In this document: in pieces, positions 27,499-37,307 of the stretch | Position numbering within the stretch: the stretch's first letter is position 1 | Layout: every line of letters begins with the position of its first letter | DNA from: UBA12191 sp964422295 | Lineage (GTDB): Bacteria; Planctomycetota; UBA8108; UBA1146 | DNA length: 64,000 nucleotides | Direction: 5' to 3' | Assembly (NCBI GenBank): GCA_964422295.1 | Contig: CAYRAM010000011.1 | Coordinates: forward strand, 23,753 to 87,752 | Program-made: the position numbers and the translations under genes | Notes under the pieces: model-generated | Database searches by the model: none | What the model was told of the DNA's origin: nothing | The model's input: the letters and a program-made list of their open reading frames with translations, nothing else

Positions 27499-28878
27499 GT
27501 GACTCGAATACACCATTTGCTCTGTTGGGGTTTCCTGCTGACCCTTGCCGGGTGTGCCCAGATTCCCCGCAGTGTCGAATCCCCACCGCCTTCCATCATT
27601 CTGGTGTTGGCCGATGATCTCGGTTGGGCTGACATCTCCTGTCAAGGAAGCATGTGGGAAACGCCATCCATCGATCGCCTCGCTTCTGAAGGGGTGAGAT
27701 TGGAGCGCGCATATTCCAACGGACCCAACTGTGCTCCCAGTCGCGCATGCTTGATGACCGGTCTCGACGTGGCTTCCCATGGAGTATTCACCGTGGCTCC
27801 ATCTGCGAGGGGCAAAGCTGAGAACCGTCAACTCATCCCACCAAAGACTCGTCGCACTCTCAGGGATGAAGCAATCACCATCGCCGAGATGCTGAAGGAC
27901 AAAGGTTACCGCAGCGCTCACATCGGCAAGTGGCACTTGGGAGATGATCCGCAGACACAGGGATTTGATGTGTCGATCGCCGGCGATCGCCGGGGCCATC
28001 CGAAAACCCATTTGGCACCGTGGAATTTGCCCCATCTACCGGAGCAGGAAGATGGCACTGAGTTGGCGGATGCGCTCACCGATCATGCCATCGAGTTTAT
28101 TCGCGATTGTGGCGATCAGCCCTACCTGCTGGTGTTGTCCCATTACGCTGTTCACACACCGGTACAAGTTTCTCCTGCTTCTTTGCAGCGTTGGCAAACC
28201 CGTTTGCCTGAGGCAACACGTCGGCAGCAGAAGTACGCAGCGCTCGTCGAAAGTGTCGATCGTTCAGTGGATCGCCTGATGAGGGAAGTCAACTCCGCTG
28301 GCAGGCGCAGCGAGACGGTGTTGATTTTCACCAGCGATAACGGAGGGCTCGAAGGGTTCACCGACAATGGACCATTGCGGGGAGGCAAGGGGATGCTGTA
28401 CGAGGGAGGAATTCGTGTTCCTTTCATCGCATGGGGAGGTCCCATCCCCGGCGGCAGAGTCACCTCCGGCGAACCGATTCAATTGACCGATCTCGTGCCC
28501 ACATTTCTGGAGTGGGCAGGCATCGATTCACCTGAATCCAGCGAGTGGGTGGGAATCAGTCTGGTGCCGCTTCTGGAAGAGGGTCGTTCGCTCCCCCAAA
28601 GAGATTTGAAGTGGCATTTTCCCGCATATCTGGCCGGCTCTGCGAAACGTCACGGGATTTGGCGAACCACCCCCGTGTCCGCCATCATGCGTGGAGACGA
28701 CAAGTTGCTGGAATTCCTCGAGACCGGGGAGAGGCAGCTGTACGACCTGTCGACGATCAGCGAGAAGGAGGATCTTTCTCAACAGGATCCGCAGAAGGCA
28801 GAGGATCTGTACGGAAGTCTCGATCTCTGGCGCAGGGAACGAAAAATGCCGATGCCGAGGCGACCCCGGGAGCCCTGA
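27499..28878 (+). CDS. Lipoprotein sulfatase (Cys-type)
   Basis: A 459-residue sulfatase with a lipoprotein signal (LLCWGFLLTLAGC). Metal-binding ILVLADDLGWADISCQGS lies near residue 34. The formylglycine site CAPSRACLMTG has Cys78. HIGKWHLGDDPQTQGFD near 140 and LIFTSDNGG near 275 complete the metal site. Cys78 must be oxidised to formylglycine by a maturase encoded elsewhere. It should cleave sulfate esters, probably from polysaccharides, in the periplasm or at the surface; sulfatases are abundant in marine Planctomycetota. The start is GTG at 27499. It is divergent from the NUDIX gene and followed 24 bp later by the ABC exporter genes. Confidence 0.94.
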   Translation: MTRIHHLLCWGFLLTLAGCAQIPRSVESPPPSIILVLADDLGWADISCQGSMWETPSIDRLASEGVRLERAYSNGPNCAPSRACLMTGLDVASHGVFTVAPSARGKAENRQLIPPKTRRTLRDEAITIAEMLKDKGYRSAHIGKWHLGDDPQTQGFDVSIAGDRRGHPKTHLAPWNLPHLPEQEDGTELADALTDHAIEFIRDCGDQPYLLVLSHYAVHTPVQVSPASLQRWQTRLPEATRRQQKYAALVESVDRSVDRLMREVNSAGRRSETVLIFTSDNGGLEGFTDNGPLRGGKGMLYEGGIRVPFIAWGGPIPGGRVTSGEPIQLTDLVPTFLEWAGIDSPESSEWVGISLVPLLEEGRSLPQRDLKWHFPAYLAGSAKRHGIWRTTPVSAIMRGDDKLLEFLETGERQLYDLSTISEKEDLSQQDPQKAEDLYGSLDLWRRERKMPMPRRPREP

Positions 28879-28902
28879 TCGCTCGACAACACCTTCTTTA
28901 GG

Positions 28903-30723
28903 GTGGATTCTGGGAATGGGATAACTTCATCGATCGTCTGGCCGCGCCCGACAGGAGCAGGAGAGCGCTTGTTTCCTTTTCGTGCTTTCCGATTTCTGGG
29001 GCCTCTCGTCCGCGAACAGCGGCCGATCTTCGCCATCGGTGTCGTTCTCATCCTGCTGACCAGTCTCTCCCAGGTGGCGGTCCCCCGGCTGGTGGGATTG
29101 GCGATCCAGAAACTTGAAACGGGAATCGGAGTTGATTTCATCGGCCCGATCGCTTTGGCGATGGTCGGAGCGGTGCTGATCCGTGGGCTGACCTCCTTTT
29201 GGACCAGGGAGACGGTGATCGCCTCCAGCCGCAGAATTGAAAAGAAACTGCGGGATCAACTTTACGAGCACATCTCCACCTTGGATGGATCATTTTATTC
29301 CAAGACCCATACCGGTGATTTAATGAGTCGTTTCACCAGCGACATTGAAGCGGTGCGAATGGTATTTGGCCCCGCGGTAATGTACTCGGTGCAGACTGCT
29401 TTCACGCTGGTGTTCGCCCTGTCGATGATGCTCCAGATCGACTGGCGACTGACTCTGTATTCCCTGATTCCCCTGGGATTTCTTACAGTGGCCATCCGTG
29501 TCATCGGTCCAAAGGTGCACCGTGAGTCGATGCGCGCCCAAGAGATGCTCTCGGGAATCTCGGTTCACTCGCAGGAAAACTTTGCCAATGCACCTGTGAT
29601 CAAGGCTTTCGTCGTCGAAGACGCAGAGGTCGAGCGCATGCAGCGGCTGAGCCATGATTACTTTCTCCAGAATCTGCGAATCGCAAGATTGCGTGCGATT
29701 TCCGGGAGTGCCATGTGGCTCTTTGGTGACCTCGCATTGGTGACCTTGTTGTTGATCGGTGGAACCAGGATCTTGTCAGGCGATTTGGGTTTGGGTGACT
29801 TTGCCACCTTCAACGGCTGTCAGCTGCTGTTGATTTGGCCGATGATTGCGCTCGGTTGGGTGATGAATCTGTTTCACAGGGGTGCGGCAAGTGCAGAAAG
29901 ATTGCAGGCGATTCTCGATTCCCGACCACTGGTGGATGATTCCTGTTCTGCGGGCCATGGCGAGGTTGGCCAGGGAAGTGTGAAATTTGAGCGCGTCTCT
30001 TTCCGCTATCCTGAAGGAGATGTTTTCGCTCTCGAAGATGTCTCCTTTGATCTCTCTGCGGGTAGGACATTGGGTATCGTCGGTACCACCGCCAGTGGCA
30101 AGACCAGTCTGCTCAACCTGATCCCAAGATTGTCCGCTGCCACTACCGGAGCAGTGCTGATCGATGGCAAAGTGGTCGAAGAATATCCCCTTGAGGTGTT
30201 GCGAAACGCCATCTCCATGGTTCCCCAGGAGCCTTTCCTCTTCAGTGCCACTGTCGCCGAAAACATCGCCTTTGGTGTTGGAGATGCATCCGAAGAGCAG
30301 ATTCGTGCGGTATCGAAACTGGTTCGCATCGATCAAGAGATCGAAAAATTTCCCGATGGCTATCACCAGCGGGTGGGCGAACGCGGCATCACCCTCAGTG
30401 GAGGGCAAAAACAGCGTATCGCCATCGCCAGGGCAATTCTGCAAAGACCAAAAATCTTGCTGCTCGATGACGTTTTGTCGGCGGTCGATTCGGAGACGGA
30501 AACTTCCATCCTCGAAGGCCTCAAGGATTGGACCCGGGATCTCACTGCTCTGATCGTCTCACATCGCTTGAGCGCAGTGGCCCACGCCGAGGAAATACTC
30601 GTCCTCGAAGAAGGGCGGATCGTTGAAAGAGGCGCGCACGATAAATTGTTGGAGTTGAAGGGGCGATATTCAGACCTTTGGCGCAAGCAGACGATCGAGA
30701 GTGAACTGGAGGATCTGGAATGA
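28903..30723 (+). CDS. ABC exporter half-transporter, degenerate-site subunit
   Basis: The 606-residue half-transporter has six membrane helices (about 40-320) and one ATPase domain. Motifs are Walker A GTTASGKTSL near 392, Q-loop VPQEPFLFS, signature LSGGQKQRIAIARA and Walker B ILLLDDVLSAVD. The catalytic Glu after Walker B is Asp, as in the degenerate subunit of heterodimeric exporters (TM287 and BmrC type). It should pair with the next gene product to export a lipid, drug or peptide across the inner membrane. GTG at 28903 is the likely start. Its stop overlaps the ATG of the partner gene (ATGA), so the two are translationally coupled. Confidence 0.93.
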   Translation: MDSGNGITSSIVWPRPTGAGERLFPFRAFRFLGPLVREQRPIFAIGVVLILLTSLSQVAVPRLVGLAIQKLETGIGVDFIGPIALAMVGAVLIRGLTSFWTRETVIASSRRIEKKLRDQLYEHISTLDGSFYSKTHTGDLMSRFTSDIEAVRMVFGPAVMYSVQTAFTLVFALSMMLQIDWRLTLYSLIPLGFLTVAIRVIGPKVHRESMRAQEMLSGISVHSQENFANAPVIKAFVVEDAEVERMQRLSHDYFLQNLRIARLRAISGSAMWLFGDLALVTLLLIGGTRILSGDLGLGDFATFNGCQLLLIWPMIALGWVMNLFHRGAASAERLQAILDSRPLVDDSCSAGHGEVGQGSVKFERVSFRYPEGDVFALEDVSFDLSAGRTLGIVGTTASGKTSLLNLIPRLSAATTGAVLIDGKVVEEYPLEVLRNAISMVPQEPFLFSATVAENIAFGVGDASEEQIRAVSKLVRIDQEIEKFPDGYHQRVGERGITLSGGQKQRIAIARAILQRPKILLLDDVLSAVDSETETSILEGLKDWTRDLTALIVSHRLSAVAHAEEILVLEEGRIVERGAHDKLLELKGRYSDLWRKQTIESELEDLE

Positions 30724-32642
30724 CCTCCAAGAAAGAAAACCCGGCACCCCAACAAAAAGATGAATCAGAAGATTTTCACGTCGAAGAGGTCATAGATCGT
30801 CCCTTCAGCAGAGAACTCGCCGGGCGCCTGGTCAAGTATTTGCGTCCCTACAAGGGCTTGGTGCTGATGTCTGTTGCCTTGATTCTCGTCAATACAGGTC
30901 TCTCACTGATCGGCCCGTTGTTGATCAAAGAAGCGGTTGATGGGCCTCTTGCATTGCCGACAGAAGAGACAGAGTCACGTGAACTGACACAAATCGGCCA
31001 ATGGATCACGGATGTCGGTGAGAGTGTCGGGCTCAATCCGATCACAGTCGGCGCAAGCGTTGCTGAGAGAACCGATTGGCTGTGGGTTCTTGTGGGAATA
31101 TATGCGCTGACCCTTCTGATTCAGATTTTGATGCGATATGGCGAGACGATGGTGCTGAATCATACGGGTCAAAATGTCATGCGGGATCTGCGTTTGCAGG
31201 TGTTCGATCATCTGCAGAGGCAAAGTGCGTCCTTCTACCACAAAAATCCGGTGGGTCGACTCGTCACTCGAGTGACGAGCGATGTGGAAGCGCTGAACGA
31301 ACTCTTCACCAGCGGCTTTGTCACCTTGGTCGGGGACATCCTTGCGATCACCGGTATCGTCATCATGCTTTTCTGGACCAATGCAGAGTTGGCCGGGATG
31401 GTTTTGTCGACAGCCCCCCTATTGCTGATTTCGACGACGATCTTCAGAAAATATGCACGCAAGCATTATCGCGAAGTGCGCCGCAGATTGGCCCATCTGA
31501 ACGCTTTTACCCAAGAGTCGATCAGCGGCATGGAGGTGATTCAGGTTTGCAGACGTGAGCAACAGCAAGCGGAGAAGTACGCCGGTATCAACGCCAAACT
31601 CAGGGATGCCCACTTAAAAAGTATCTTCTGGTATGCACTCTTCTTCCCAACTGTGGAACTTCTTTCGGTGGTCGCGTTGGGAATCATCGTTGTCCAGGGT
31701 GGGCATCGAATCGAGGCAGGCACGGCGACCTTCGGCGAGTTTTTCCTCTTTTGGACATATTTGACGCGACTCTTCACACCGGTCAGGGACCTGGCAGAAA
31801 AATACAATCTTCTGCAGTCGGCGATGGCTTCCAGCGAACGCATCTTTACAGTTCTCGACACCGATTCATCCCTTGAAGTTCCGAAAGGGAACAATGATGG
31901 GGAGCGGAGACCTCTGGATGAGATTCGATTTGAGGAGGTCGCATTTTCATACGACAAGGAAACTCCGGTTCTGGAAGGAGTTTCCTTCTCGGTCAAGCGC
32001 GGCGAAACGGTTGCTATCGTGGGAGCGACCGGAGCCGGGAAAAGTACCATCATCAATTTGTTACTTCGATTTCATGATCCTGTCTCAGGGCGGGTTGTCG
32101 TCAATGGGGAAGACATTCGCGAACAGTCGTTGGATCAGCATCGACAACGATTTGGATTGGTGCTTCAAGATGTTTCGATTCTGACCCGGTCTCTTGAAGA
32201 GAACATTCGCTTTGACCGGGAGATCTCTCGCAATCGAATCAGCGAAGCGCTTGCTCAGGTCAATGGCTCTGAAATTGTTCAGCGACAAAGAGCGGGCTTG
32301 GATGAACCGATGATGGAAAGGGGAAGAACCCTTTCCAGCGGTGAGCGCCAGTTGGTCTCCTTCGCCAGAGCATTAGCGGGCGATCCGGAAGTTCTCGTCC
32401 TCGATGAAGCGACAAGTCATGTGGATTCGGGGACCGAAGCAAAGATCCAGGAAGCGATCGATCGCATGGTTCAAGGGCGAACTTCGGTGATCGTCGCCCA
32501 TCGTTTGAGTACTGTGCGCAAGGCAGATCGCATCCTGGTACTCCACCATGGGCAACTCAGGGAATCGGGAACCCACGATGAGTTGGTGGCGAAGGATGGA
32601 ATCTACGCTCGCCTCGTCAAACTTCAATTCCAGTCGCGCTGA
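30720..32642 (+). CDS. ABC exporter half-transporter, partner subunit
   Basis: The 640-residue half-transporter has six membrane helices and one ATPase domain. Motifs are Walker A GATGAGKSTI near 440, signature LSSGERQLVSFARA and Walker B VLVLDEATSHVD with the catalytic Glu intact. The signature departs from LSGGQ at two positions. In heterodimers, the degenerate ATP site is built from Walker motifs of one subunit and the non-canonical signature of the other, and this pair fits that rule. A 45-residue extra segment between helices 1 and 2 (about 85-120) is also seen in the BmrD/TM288-like group. The gene ends 17 bp from the convergent phosphofructokinase gene. Confidence 0.93.
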   Translation: MTSKKENPAPQQKDESEDFHVEEVIDRPFSRELAGRLVKYLRPYKGLVLMSVALILVNTGLSLIGPLLIKEAVDGPLALPTEETESRELTQIGQWITDVGESVGLNPITVGASVAERTDWLWVLVGIYALTLLIQILMRYGETMVLNHTGQNVMRDLRLQVFDHLQRQSASFYHKNPVGRLVTRVTSDVEALNELFTSGFVTLVGDILAITGIVIMLFWTNAELAGMVLSTAPLLLISTTIFRKYARKHYREVRRRLAHLNAFTQESISGMEVIQVCRREQQQAEKYAGINAKLRDAHLKSIFWYALFFPTVELLSVVALGIIVVQGGHRIEAGTATFGEFFLFWTYLTRLFTPVRDLAEKYNLLQSAMASSERIFTVLDTDSSLEVPKGNNDGERRPLDEIRFEEVAFSYDKETPVLEGVSFSVKRGETVAIVGATGAGKSTIINLLLRFHDPVSGRVVVNGEDIREQSLDQHRQRFGLVLQDVSILTRSLEENIRFDREISRNRISEALAQVNGSEIVQRQRAGLDEPMMERGRTLSSGERQLVSFARALAGDPEVLVLDEATSHVDSGTEAKIQEAIDRMVQGRTSVIVAHRLSTVRKADRILVLHHGQLRESGTHDELVAKDGIYARLVKLQFQSR

Positions 32643-32659
32643 AAGTTTGCGATCCGGGA

Positions 32660-33862
32660 TCAGACCGATCCGATTTTTGGCAATTCACCCACCAATGGCC
32701 TGACGTAAGACAGGAATTCATCGTTGACGTCACAACCGTCCATGATCCATGAAGCAGGCATGACCTTGGTTTTGCGGGCAACCTCTTGCAGGGGCACAGG
32801 GACGTATTCAATGGTGTAGGGGTCGTCGGATGTCCGACGCAGGGTCAGACTGGCTCCGTTATGACCATCGAGTGCAGCTTGAACCGCAGCTCGGCCACTC
32901 TCGCGTGCTTCCTTGCGATCAACATCACTGACGCAGTCAGCAAAGGATCTTTGCAGGTACCCGAATGTATCCGCCCGGACGCGCAGCTGTTTACCGAGTC
33001 GCTCACGGATCAGGCGGGCGAGGTAATCCCCCAATGCGCCGCTACCGGAGAGCTGGACATTTCCATGGGCATCCCGTTCCACTGAACCGGAGAGTTGCTC
33101 AGCCAGCATCTGGGTGATCGAAGTTCCATCAGCGTCGTGAATTCCTTCACTGACAGCGATCATGCAGCGACCTTCTTGGCTGTAGACGCGATCCACATCT
33201 GTGATGAAACGATCGATATCAAAGACCGATTCGGGAAGGTAAATCAGATGGGGTCCGGTTCCGTGACCGGTTCTTGCCAGCGCGCTCGCCGCCGTCAAAT
33301 AGCCCGCATGCCGTCCCATGATGATGTCGAGCTTGATTCCAGGTAGAGCTCGATTGTCGAGGCTGTCACCAAGAAGAGCACAAGCAACAAAGCGGGCGGC
33401 AGATCCGAAGCCGGGAGTATGGTCATTGAGCACCAAATCGTTGTCGATGGTCTTGGGCACGTGGAATGCGCGCAGTTCATAACCCGCCTCTTGTGCAACT
33501 TCCGAAACGATTCGGCAGGTATCGGCACTGTCATTGCCACCGATGTAGAAAAAGTAGCGAATGTCGTGGCTGGACAACTGCTCAAAGATTTTCTTGCAGT
33601 AACTTTCGTCGGGTTTATCACGGCTCGACCCCAGGGATGCCCCAGGGGTATTGGCGACCAGTTCGAGATCTTTGGGACTCATCGGAGAGAGATCGATCAG
33701 ATCTCCATCCATCATGCCGCGAACGGCGTGCCGCGCTCCGAAGATGGATTTTGCCAATCCTGATTGCTGAATTGTTTCGATGATTCCAACCAGTGATGCA
33801 TTGATGACGACAGTCGGCCCTCCGGACTGGGCGACGACAGCATTTCCAGTTGGCAGCGACAT
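32660..33862 (-). CDS. 6-phosphofructokinase, probably pyrophosphate dependent
   Basis: The 400-residue protein is in the PFK A family. It has AVVAQSGGPTVVINASL at the N-terminus, YIGGNDSADTC near 108, VPKTIDNDL near 137, GFGSAARF, and IIMGRHAGYLTAASAL near 182. The Lys in PKTIDND and the absence of the ATP-type GGDGS favour use of pyrophosphate; the first Asp of GGDD is Asn here (GGND). It phosphorylates fructose 6-phosphate in glycolysis, or runs reversibly if PPi dependent. SD GAGGAGGACTG precedes the ATG. It is transcribed on its own, convergent with the ABC exporter. Confidence 0.9.
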   Translation of the reverse strand: MSLPTGNAVVAQSGGPTVVINASLVGIIETIQQSGLAKSIFGARHAVRGMMDGDLIDLSPMSPKDLELVANTPGASLGSSRDKPDESYCKKIFEQLSSHDIRYFFYIGGNDSADTCRIVSEVAQEAGYELRAFHVPKTIDNDLVLNDHTPGFGSAARFVACALLGDSLDNRALPGIKLDIIMGRHAGYLTAASALARTGHGTGPHLIYLPESVFDIDRFITDVDRVYSQEGRCMIAVSEGIHDADGTSITQMLAEQLSGSVERDAHGNVQLSGSGALGDYLARLIRERLGKQLRVRADTFGYLQRSFADCVSDVDRKEARESGRAAVQAALDGHNGASLTLRRTSDDPYTIEYVPVPLQEVARKTKVMPASWIMDGCDVNDEFLSYVRPLVGELPKIGSV

Positions 33863-33992
33863 CAGTCCTCCTCAAGTGCAATAAGTCCACACAAATGCGG
33901 GTGCAGGATACCCTGCCGGGACAGGCGAATGCGAGTTGATGTGTATGGGATCTGTTGACCCTCGGTGGTCGGTGGCTGTTTGGGAGCCGAAA

Positions 33993-35342
33993 TCAGGGAG
34001 AGGGTCTCCTCAGAGTTACCCGGTCCTGTACCTTGTTGCCGATAACGACATTTTCCAAAAGCAAAGAGCTTTGATCGATGGTCAGCAATAGGGAACCGTG
34101 TTGGTCATCGTTGCGATCCATGACGGGGTGCTTTCCGCGAATTTCGACACCGGCTCCCCCGTGACCGACGACCACGTACAGTGAACCCTGACCCTTTGCC
34201 ACTTCGTAGTGATCTTCGTTTTCCCCGAGAATTTTTCCATCGGCGAGCAGGGTCGATCGATCAGGGACGACAAAATCAGGAGACTCTCCGTAACCGAAGA
34301 CTCCTCGAATCAGGGCGGATCGCTCATAACCATGAGAATGGCCAGCGAGAATCAGATCGGTCCCCGCCGCTTCCAGGAGAGGGATGATAATTTCCCGCAT
34401 GGCGACCAGTCGGCCATGACTGTCTCTCGCAGTTTGGGAGGTGTGTGTTCCCATGCTGTAGGGCGGGTGATGGAAAAAAGCGATGCACCATTCCCGATCG
34501 TGAGAAGCAAGATCCTCCTGCAACCACTGCACCATCGGTGAATCAGGTGTGATTTTGGCTCCACTGGAGTCGAGGGAGATGAAGTGGACGGGCCCATTAT
34601 TAAAGGAGTAGTAGGCTTCAGAGTTGCTGGCCTCTCCTCCACACTCTCCATGGGTTGGCAGGACGTAAGCATCGAAGTAGGGGCCGCTTTGCGTTTCTGA
34701 TGTGGAACTTTTCACTTCGTGGTTACCGATGGCTGGCCAGCAAGGGAGATTTGCAAGCATGGAGGAGTATGGCCTGAAGAAGCGACCGGTGAATTCCACT
34801 TCCTTTCCATGGCTGTAGGCCATGTCACCCACGTGGAGCATCAGGTCGATCTTTCCCCCTGTTTCAGGAGATGAGGTATGAGCGACCATCGCTTGAAGCA
34901 CCTGATATTGGCGCCGTTTTCCGGTTCCGCTGTCTCCCAGGACCCAAACCCGCAGTGGATCTGGTGAACCCGTGGTTTGAGCAGAAAGAAAATTTCCCCT
35001 GCCGAGAACCTTTTCACCTTCTTTGACGAGATATTCGATGGGGGTGTGAGTGGGAAGATGATTCAATCGGGCCCAGTGATTGACGGGTTGATCACCCTCT
35101 CCTTCCCGGTTGACCTCTTCGGCGTTGTTCCAAGACTCGGAGCCTTGCTTGCGCCACTGAACGACGGCTTCATCAGTTTCGGATGGGACTTTGCGCCAAC
35201 AGACGAGAGCCGAATCGCCGTGGACCTGTTGAAGGTAGGGTTTCCGGGGGATGTCGGAGGGGATAAACGCACGATTGTCGAGTCGGTAGACTCCAGCGAG
35301 CAGCACCAAGGTCAGGAACAGCAGGGCGAGGAAACGACTCAT
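33993..35342 (-). CDS. Purple-acid-phosphatase-like metallophosphoesterase, exported
   Basis: The 449-residue protein begins with a signal or anchor helix (FLALLFLTLVLLAGVY). An N-terminal fibronectin-like domain follows (PRKPYLQQVHGDSALVCWRK), which is the usual start of purple acid phosphatases. The metal-binding blocks are in order: VLGDSGTGKRRQ (about 135), HVGDMAYSHG (about 165), GNHEV, FFHHPPYSMGTH and GHSHGYERS. It would release phosphate from organic esters in the periplasm or outside. It is one of several exported phosphatases in this window. Start is ATG at 35342. It is 130 bp downstream of the phosphofructokinase start, without visible link, and divergent from the ABC-F gene. Confidence 0.92.
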   Translation of the reverse strand: MSRFLALLFLTLVLLAGVYRLDNRAFIPSDIPRKPYLQQVHGDSALVCWRKVPSETDEAVVQWRKQGSESWNNAEEVNREGEGDQPVNHWARLNHLPTHTPIEYLVKEGEKVLGRGNFLSAQTTGSPDPLRVWVLGDSGTGKRRQYQVLQAMVAHTSSPETGGKIDLMLHVGDMAYSHGKEVEFTGRFFRPYSSMLANLPCWPAIGNHEVKSSTSETQSGPYFDAYVLPTHGECGGEASNSEAYYSFNNGPVHFISLDSSGAKITPDSPMVQWLQEDLASHDREWCIAFFHHPPYSMGTHTSQTARDSHGRLVAMREIIIPLLEAAGTDLILAGHSHGYERSALIRGVFGYGESPDFVVPDRSTLLADGKILGENEDHYEVAKGQGSLYVVVGHGGAGVEIRGKHPVMDRNDDQHGSLLLTIDQSSLLLENVVIGNKVQDRVTLRRPSP

Positions 35343-35462
35343 GACCGGGCGGCCTTTCGTGGACTGGTTTTAGCTGATCCAGCACCGAGTTGCAGCCCGG
35401 GACAGGGTCTCGAGTGACCCGTGACGATCAGGACATTAAGATACATGCAGCGGAGATAAAAT

Positions 35463-37304
35463 TTGTTACAGATCCAGGGAATTTCCAAATCATTTGGCGA
35501 CCAGAGCCTGTTCGAAGATGCCGGCTGCCTGATTGAGGCAGGCGAGAAGGTGGGCATCGTGGGCGCCAATGGCCACGGCAAATCGACCCTGTTGAGAATG
35601 ATCCTTGCCGAAATTGAGCCGGATCAGGGCAATATCGCTGTCACGAGGGGAGTCCGCGTCGGCCACCTTTCACAACATCTGGTCTTCCAAGGCGCAACGG
35701 TTCTCGATGAGGCGTGCAGTGTCCTCGTTGAGGAGGATGGATTTTTGCCGATATTCAAGGCGGAATCGATGTTGATGGGGCTTGGATTTATCGAAGAACA
35801 GTTGAAGCAACCCCCGGGAGAGCTCTCCGGAGGATTTCAGGTTCGGCTCAATCTCGCCAAGGCATTGTTGGAAGATCCGGATTTGCTGCTCCTTGACGAA
35901 CCAAACAACTATCTCGATATCGTCAGCCTGCGGTGGCTGAAGGAGTTCCTGCGCAAGTGGCGCAGGACTCTGCTGCTGGTGACGCACGATCGCGAATTCA
36001 TGGATTCGATTACCACTCATACCTTGGCGGTTCACCGTCGAAAGTTGCGCAAGTTTCAGGGAGGGACCGACAAGGCGTGGCAACAGATCTTCACTGAGGA
36101 AGAGATGCACGAAAAAACTCGCGTCAATACCGAGCGCAAGATCGCCCATGAAATGCGATTCGTCGAACGCTTTCGTGCCAAGGCTCGCCGCGCTTCACAG
36201 GCCCAGTCCCGATTGAAACAGATCAGCAAAAGGGAACGCTTGGAAAAACTCGATGAACTCTCGACCCTCTCATTTTCATTTCACTACAAACATAATCCAG
36301 GAAAATGGGCGCTTGAAACGCGCAGACTCGAATTCGCCTACGATGATGGGCCGACACTGATCAGCGGGCTCGATCTTCACATCGGTGCCGGAGATCGTGT
36401 GGGGGTGATCGGTCAAAACGGCAAGGGCAAATCGACGCTGCTGCGATTGATGGCGGGGGAACTGACTCCGGTCGAGGGGGAGGTTCGCACCCATCCTTCG
36501 ACGTGTATCAATCTCTTTGGGCAGAGCGCAATGCGGGTGTTGCGGCCGGAGAGATCCATCGAGGAGGAAGTTTACGAAGCCAATAACATGCTCAATCGGA
36601 CCCAAGTCAGGGATATCTGCGGAGCGATGATGTTCGGGGGTGATTTCGCCCTGAAAAAGGTGGAAGTGCTCTCCGGTGGCGAAAAGTCACGGACATTGTT
36701 GGGCCGTGTTCTCGCCTGCCCCGGCAATCTGTTGTTGCTCGATGAACCGACCAATCACCTCGACATGGCGAGTACGGATGCCCTCATCGAAGCGATCAAG
36801 GCATATCCGGGTTCGGCGGTGATGGTGACTCACATCGAATCGGTGTTGCGAGAAACATGCAATCGCCTGGTGATTTTTGATGCTGGCACAGTAAGGGTTT
36901 TTGAGGGCACCTACGACGATTTCCTGCGCAGGTATGGTTGGAGCAGCGAGGATCAACCGATCGAAGACAAGGGACCACGAAAGCGTCGCGAAAACCGTAA
37001 GGATCTGAAGCGGGAGCGGGCAGAACTGATCCGTGAAAGGTCTCAGGTGCTCAAGCCACTCAAGCAAACCATCGAAAGCAATGAAAAACTGATCACCATG
37101 CTCGAAGAGAAGGTCAAGATAACCGAGGCTGATCTGATCACGGCCTCCGAAAGTGGAGATGGGGAAGCCATCGCATCGCTGGCGCAGGAATTGAATAATC
37201 TGCGCGCCTCCATCGATCGGGCTTTTGAAAAGTTTGAAGTTGCCAGCGAAGAGCACGATCGACTTGAAGCCGATTTCAAGGACAAACTCGGCGAGGAAGA
37301 ATAA
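35463..37304 (+). CDS. ABC-F family ATPase
   Basis: The soluble 613-residue protein has two ABC domains and no membrane segment. First half: Walker A GANGHGKST near 39, signature LSGGFQVRLNLAKALL, Walker B LLLLDEPNNYLD. Second half: Walker A GQNGKGKST near 317, signature LSGGEKSRTLLG, Walker B LLLLDEPTNHLD. The Arg/Lys-rich linker between them (RFRAKARRASQAQSRLKQ) enters the ribosome in characterised ABC-F proteins. The last 100 residues form a charged coiled coil, as in Uup or YdiF-type members. It probably acts in translation or ribosome rescue. Start is TTG at 35463 with SD GGAGATAAAAT. Confidence 0.94.
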   Translation: MLQIQGISKSFGDQSLFEDAGCLIEAGEKVGIVGANGHGKSTLLRMILAEIEPDQGNIAVTRGVRVGHLSQHLVFQGATVLDEACSVLVEEDGFLPIFKAESMLMGLGFIEEQLKQPPGELSGGFQVRLNLAKALLEDPDLLLLDEPNNYLDIVSLRWLKEFLRKWRRTLLLVTHDREFMDSITTHTLAVHRRKLRKFQGGTDKAWQQIFTEEEMHEKTRVNTERKIAHEMRFVERFRAKARRASQAQSRLKQISKRERLEKLDELSTLSFSFHYKHNPGKWALETRRLEFAYDDGPTLISGLDLHIGAGDRVGVIGQNGKGKSTLLRLMAGELTPVEGEVRTHPSTCINLFGQSAMRVLRPERSIEEEVYEANNMLNRTQVRDICGAMMFGGDFALKKVEVLSGGEKSRTLLGRVLACPGNLLLLDEPTNHLDMASTDALIEAIKAYPGSAVMVTHIESVLRETCNRLVIFDAGTVRVFEGTYDDFLRRYGWSSEDQPIEDKGPRKRRENRKDLKRERAELIRERSQVLKPLKQTIESNEKLITMLEEKVKITEADLITASESGDGEAIASLAQELNNLRASIDRAFEKFEVASEEHDRLEADFKDKLGEEE

Positions 37305-37307
37305 ACG

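Noticed and set aside
29776..30444. 222-codon minus-strand frame inside the first ABC exporter gene
   Set aside because: Covers the Walker A and signature coding region in antisense; composition-driven shadow.
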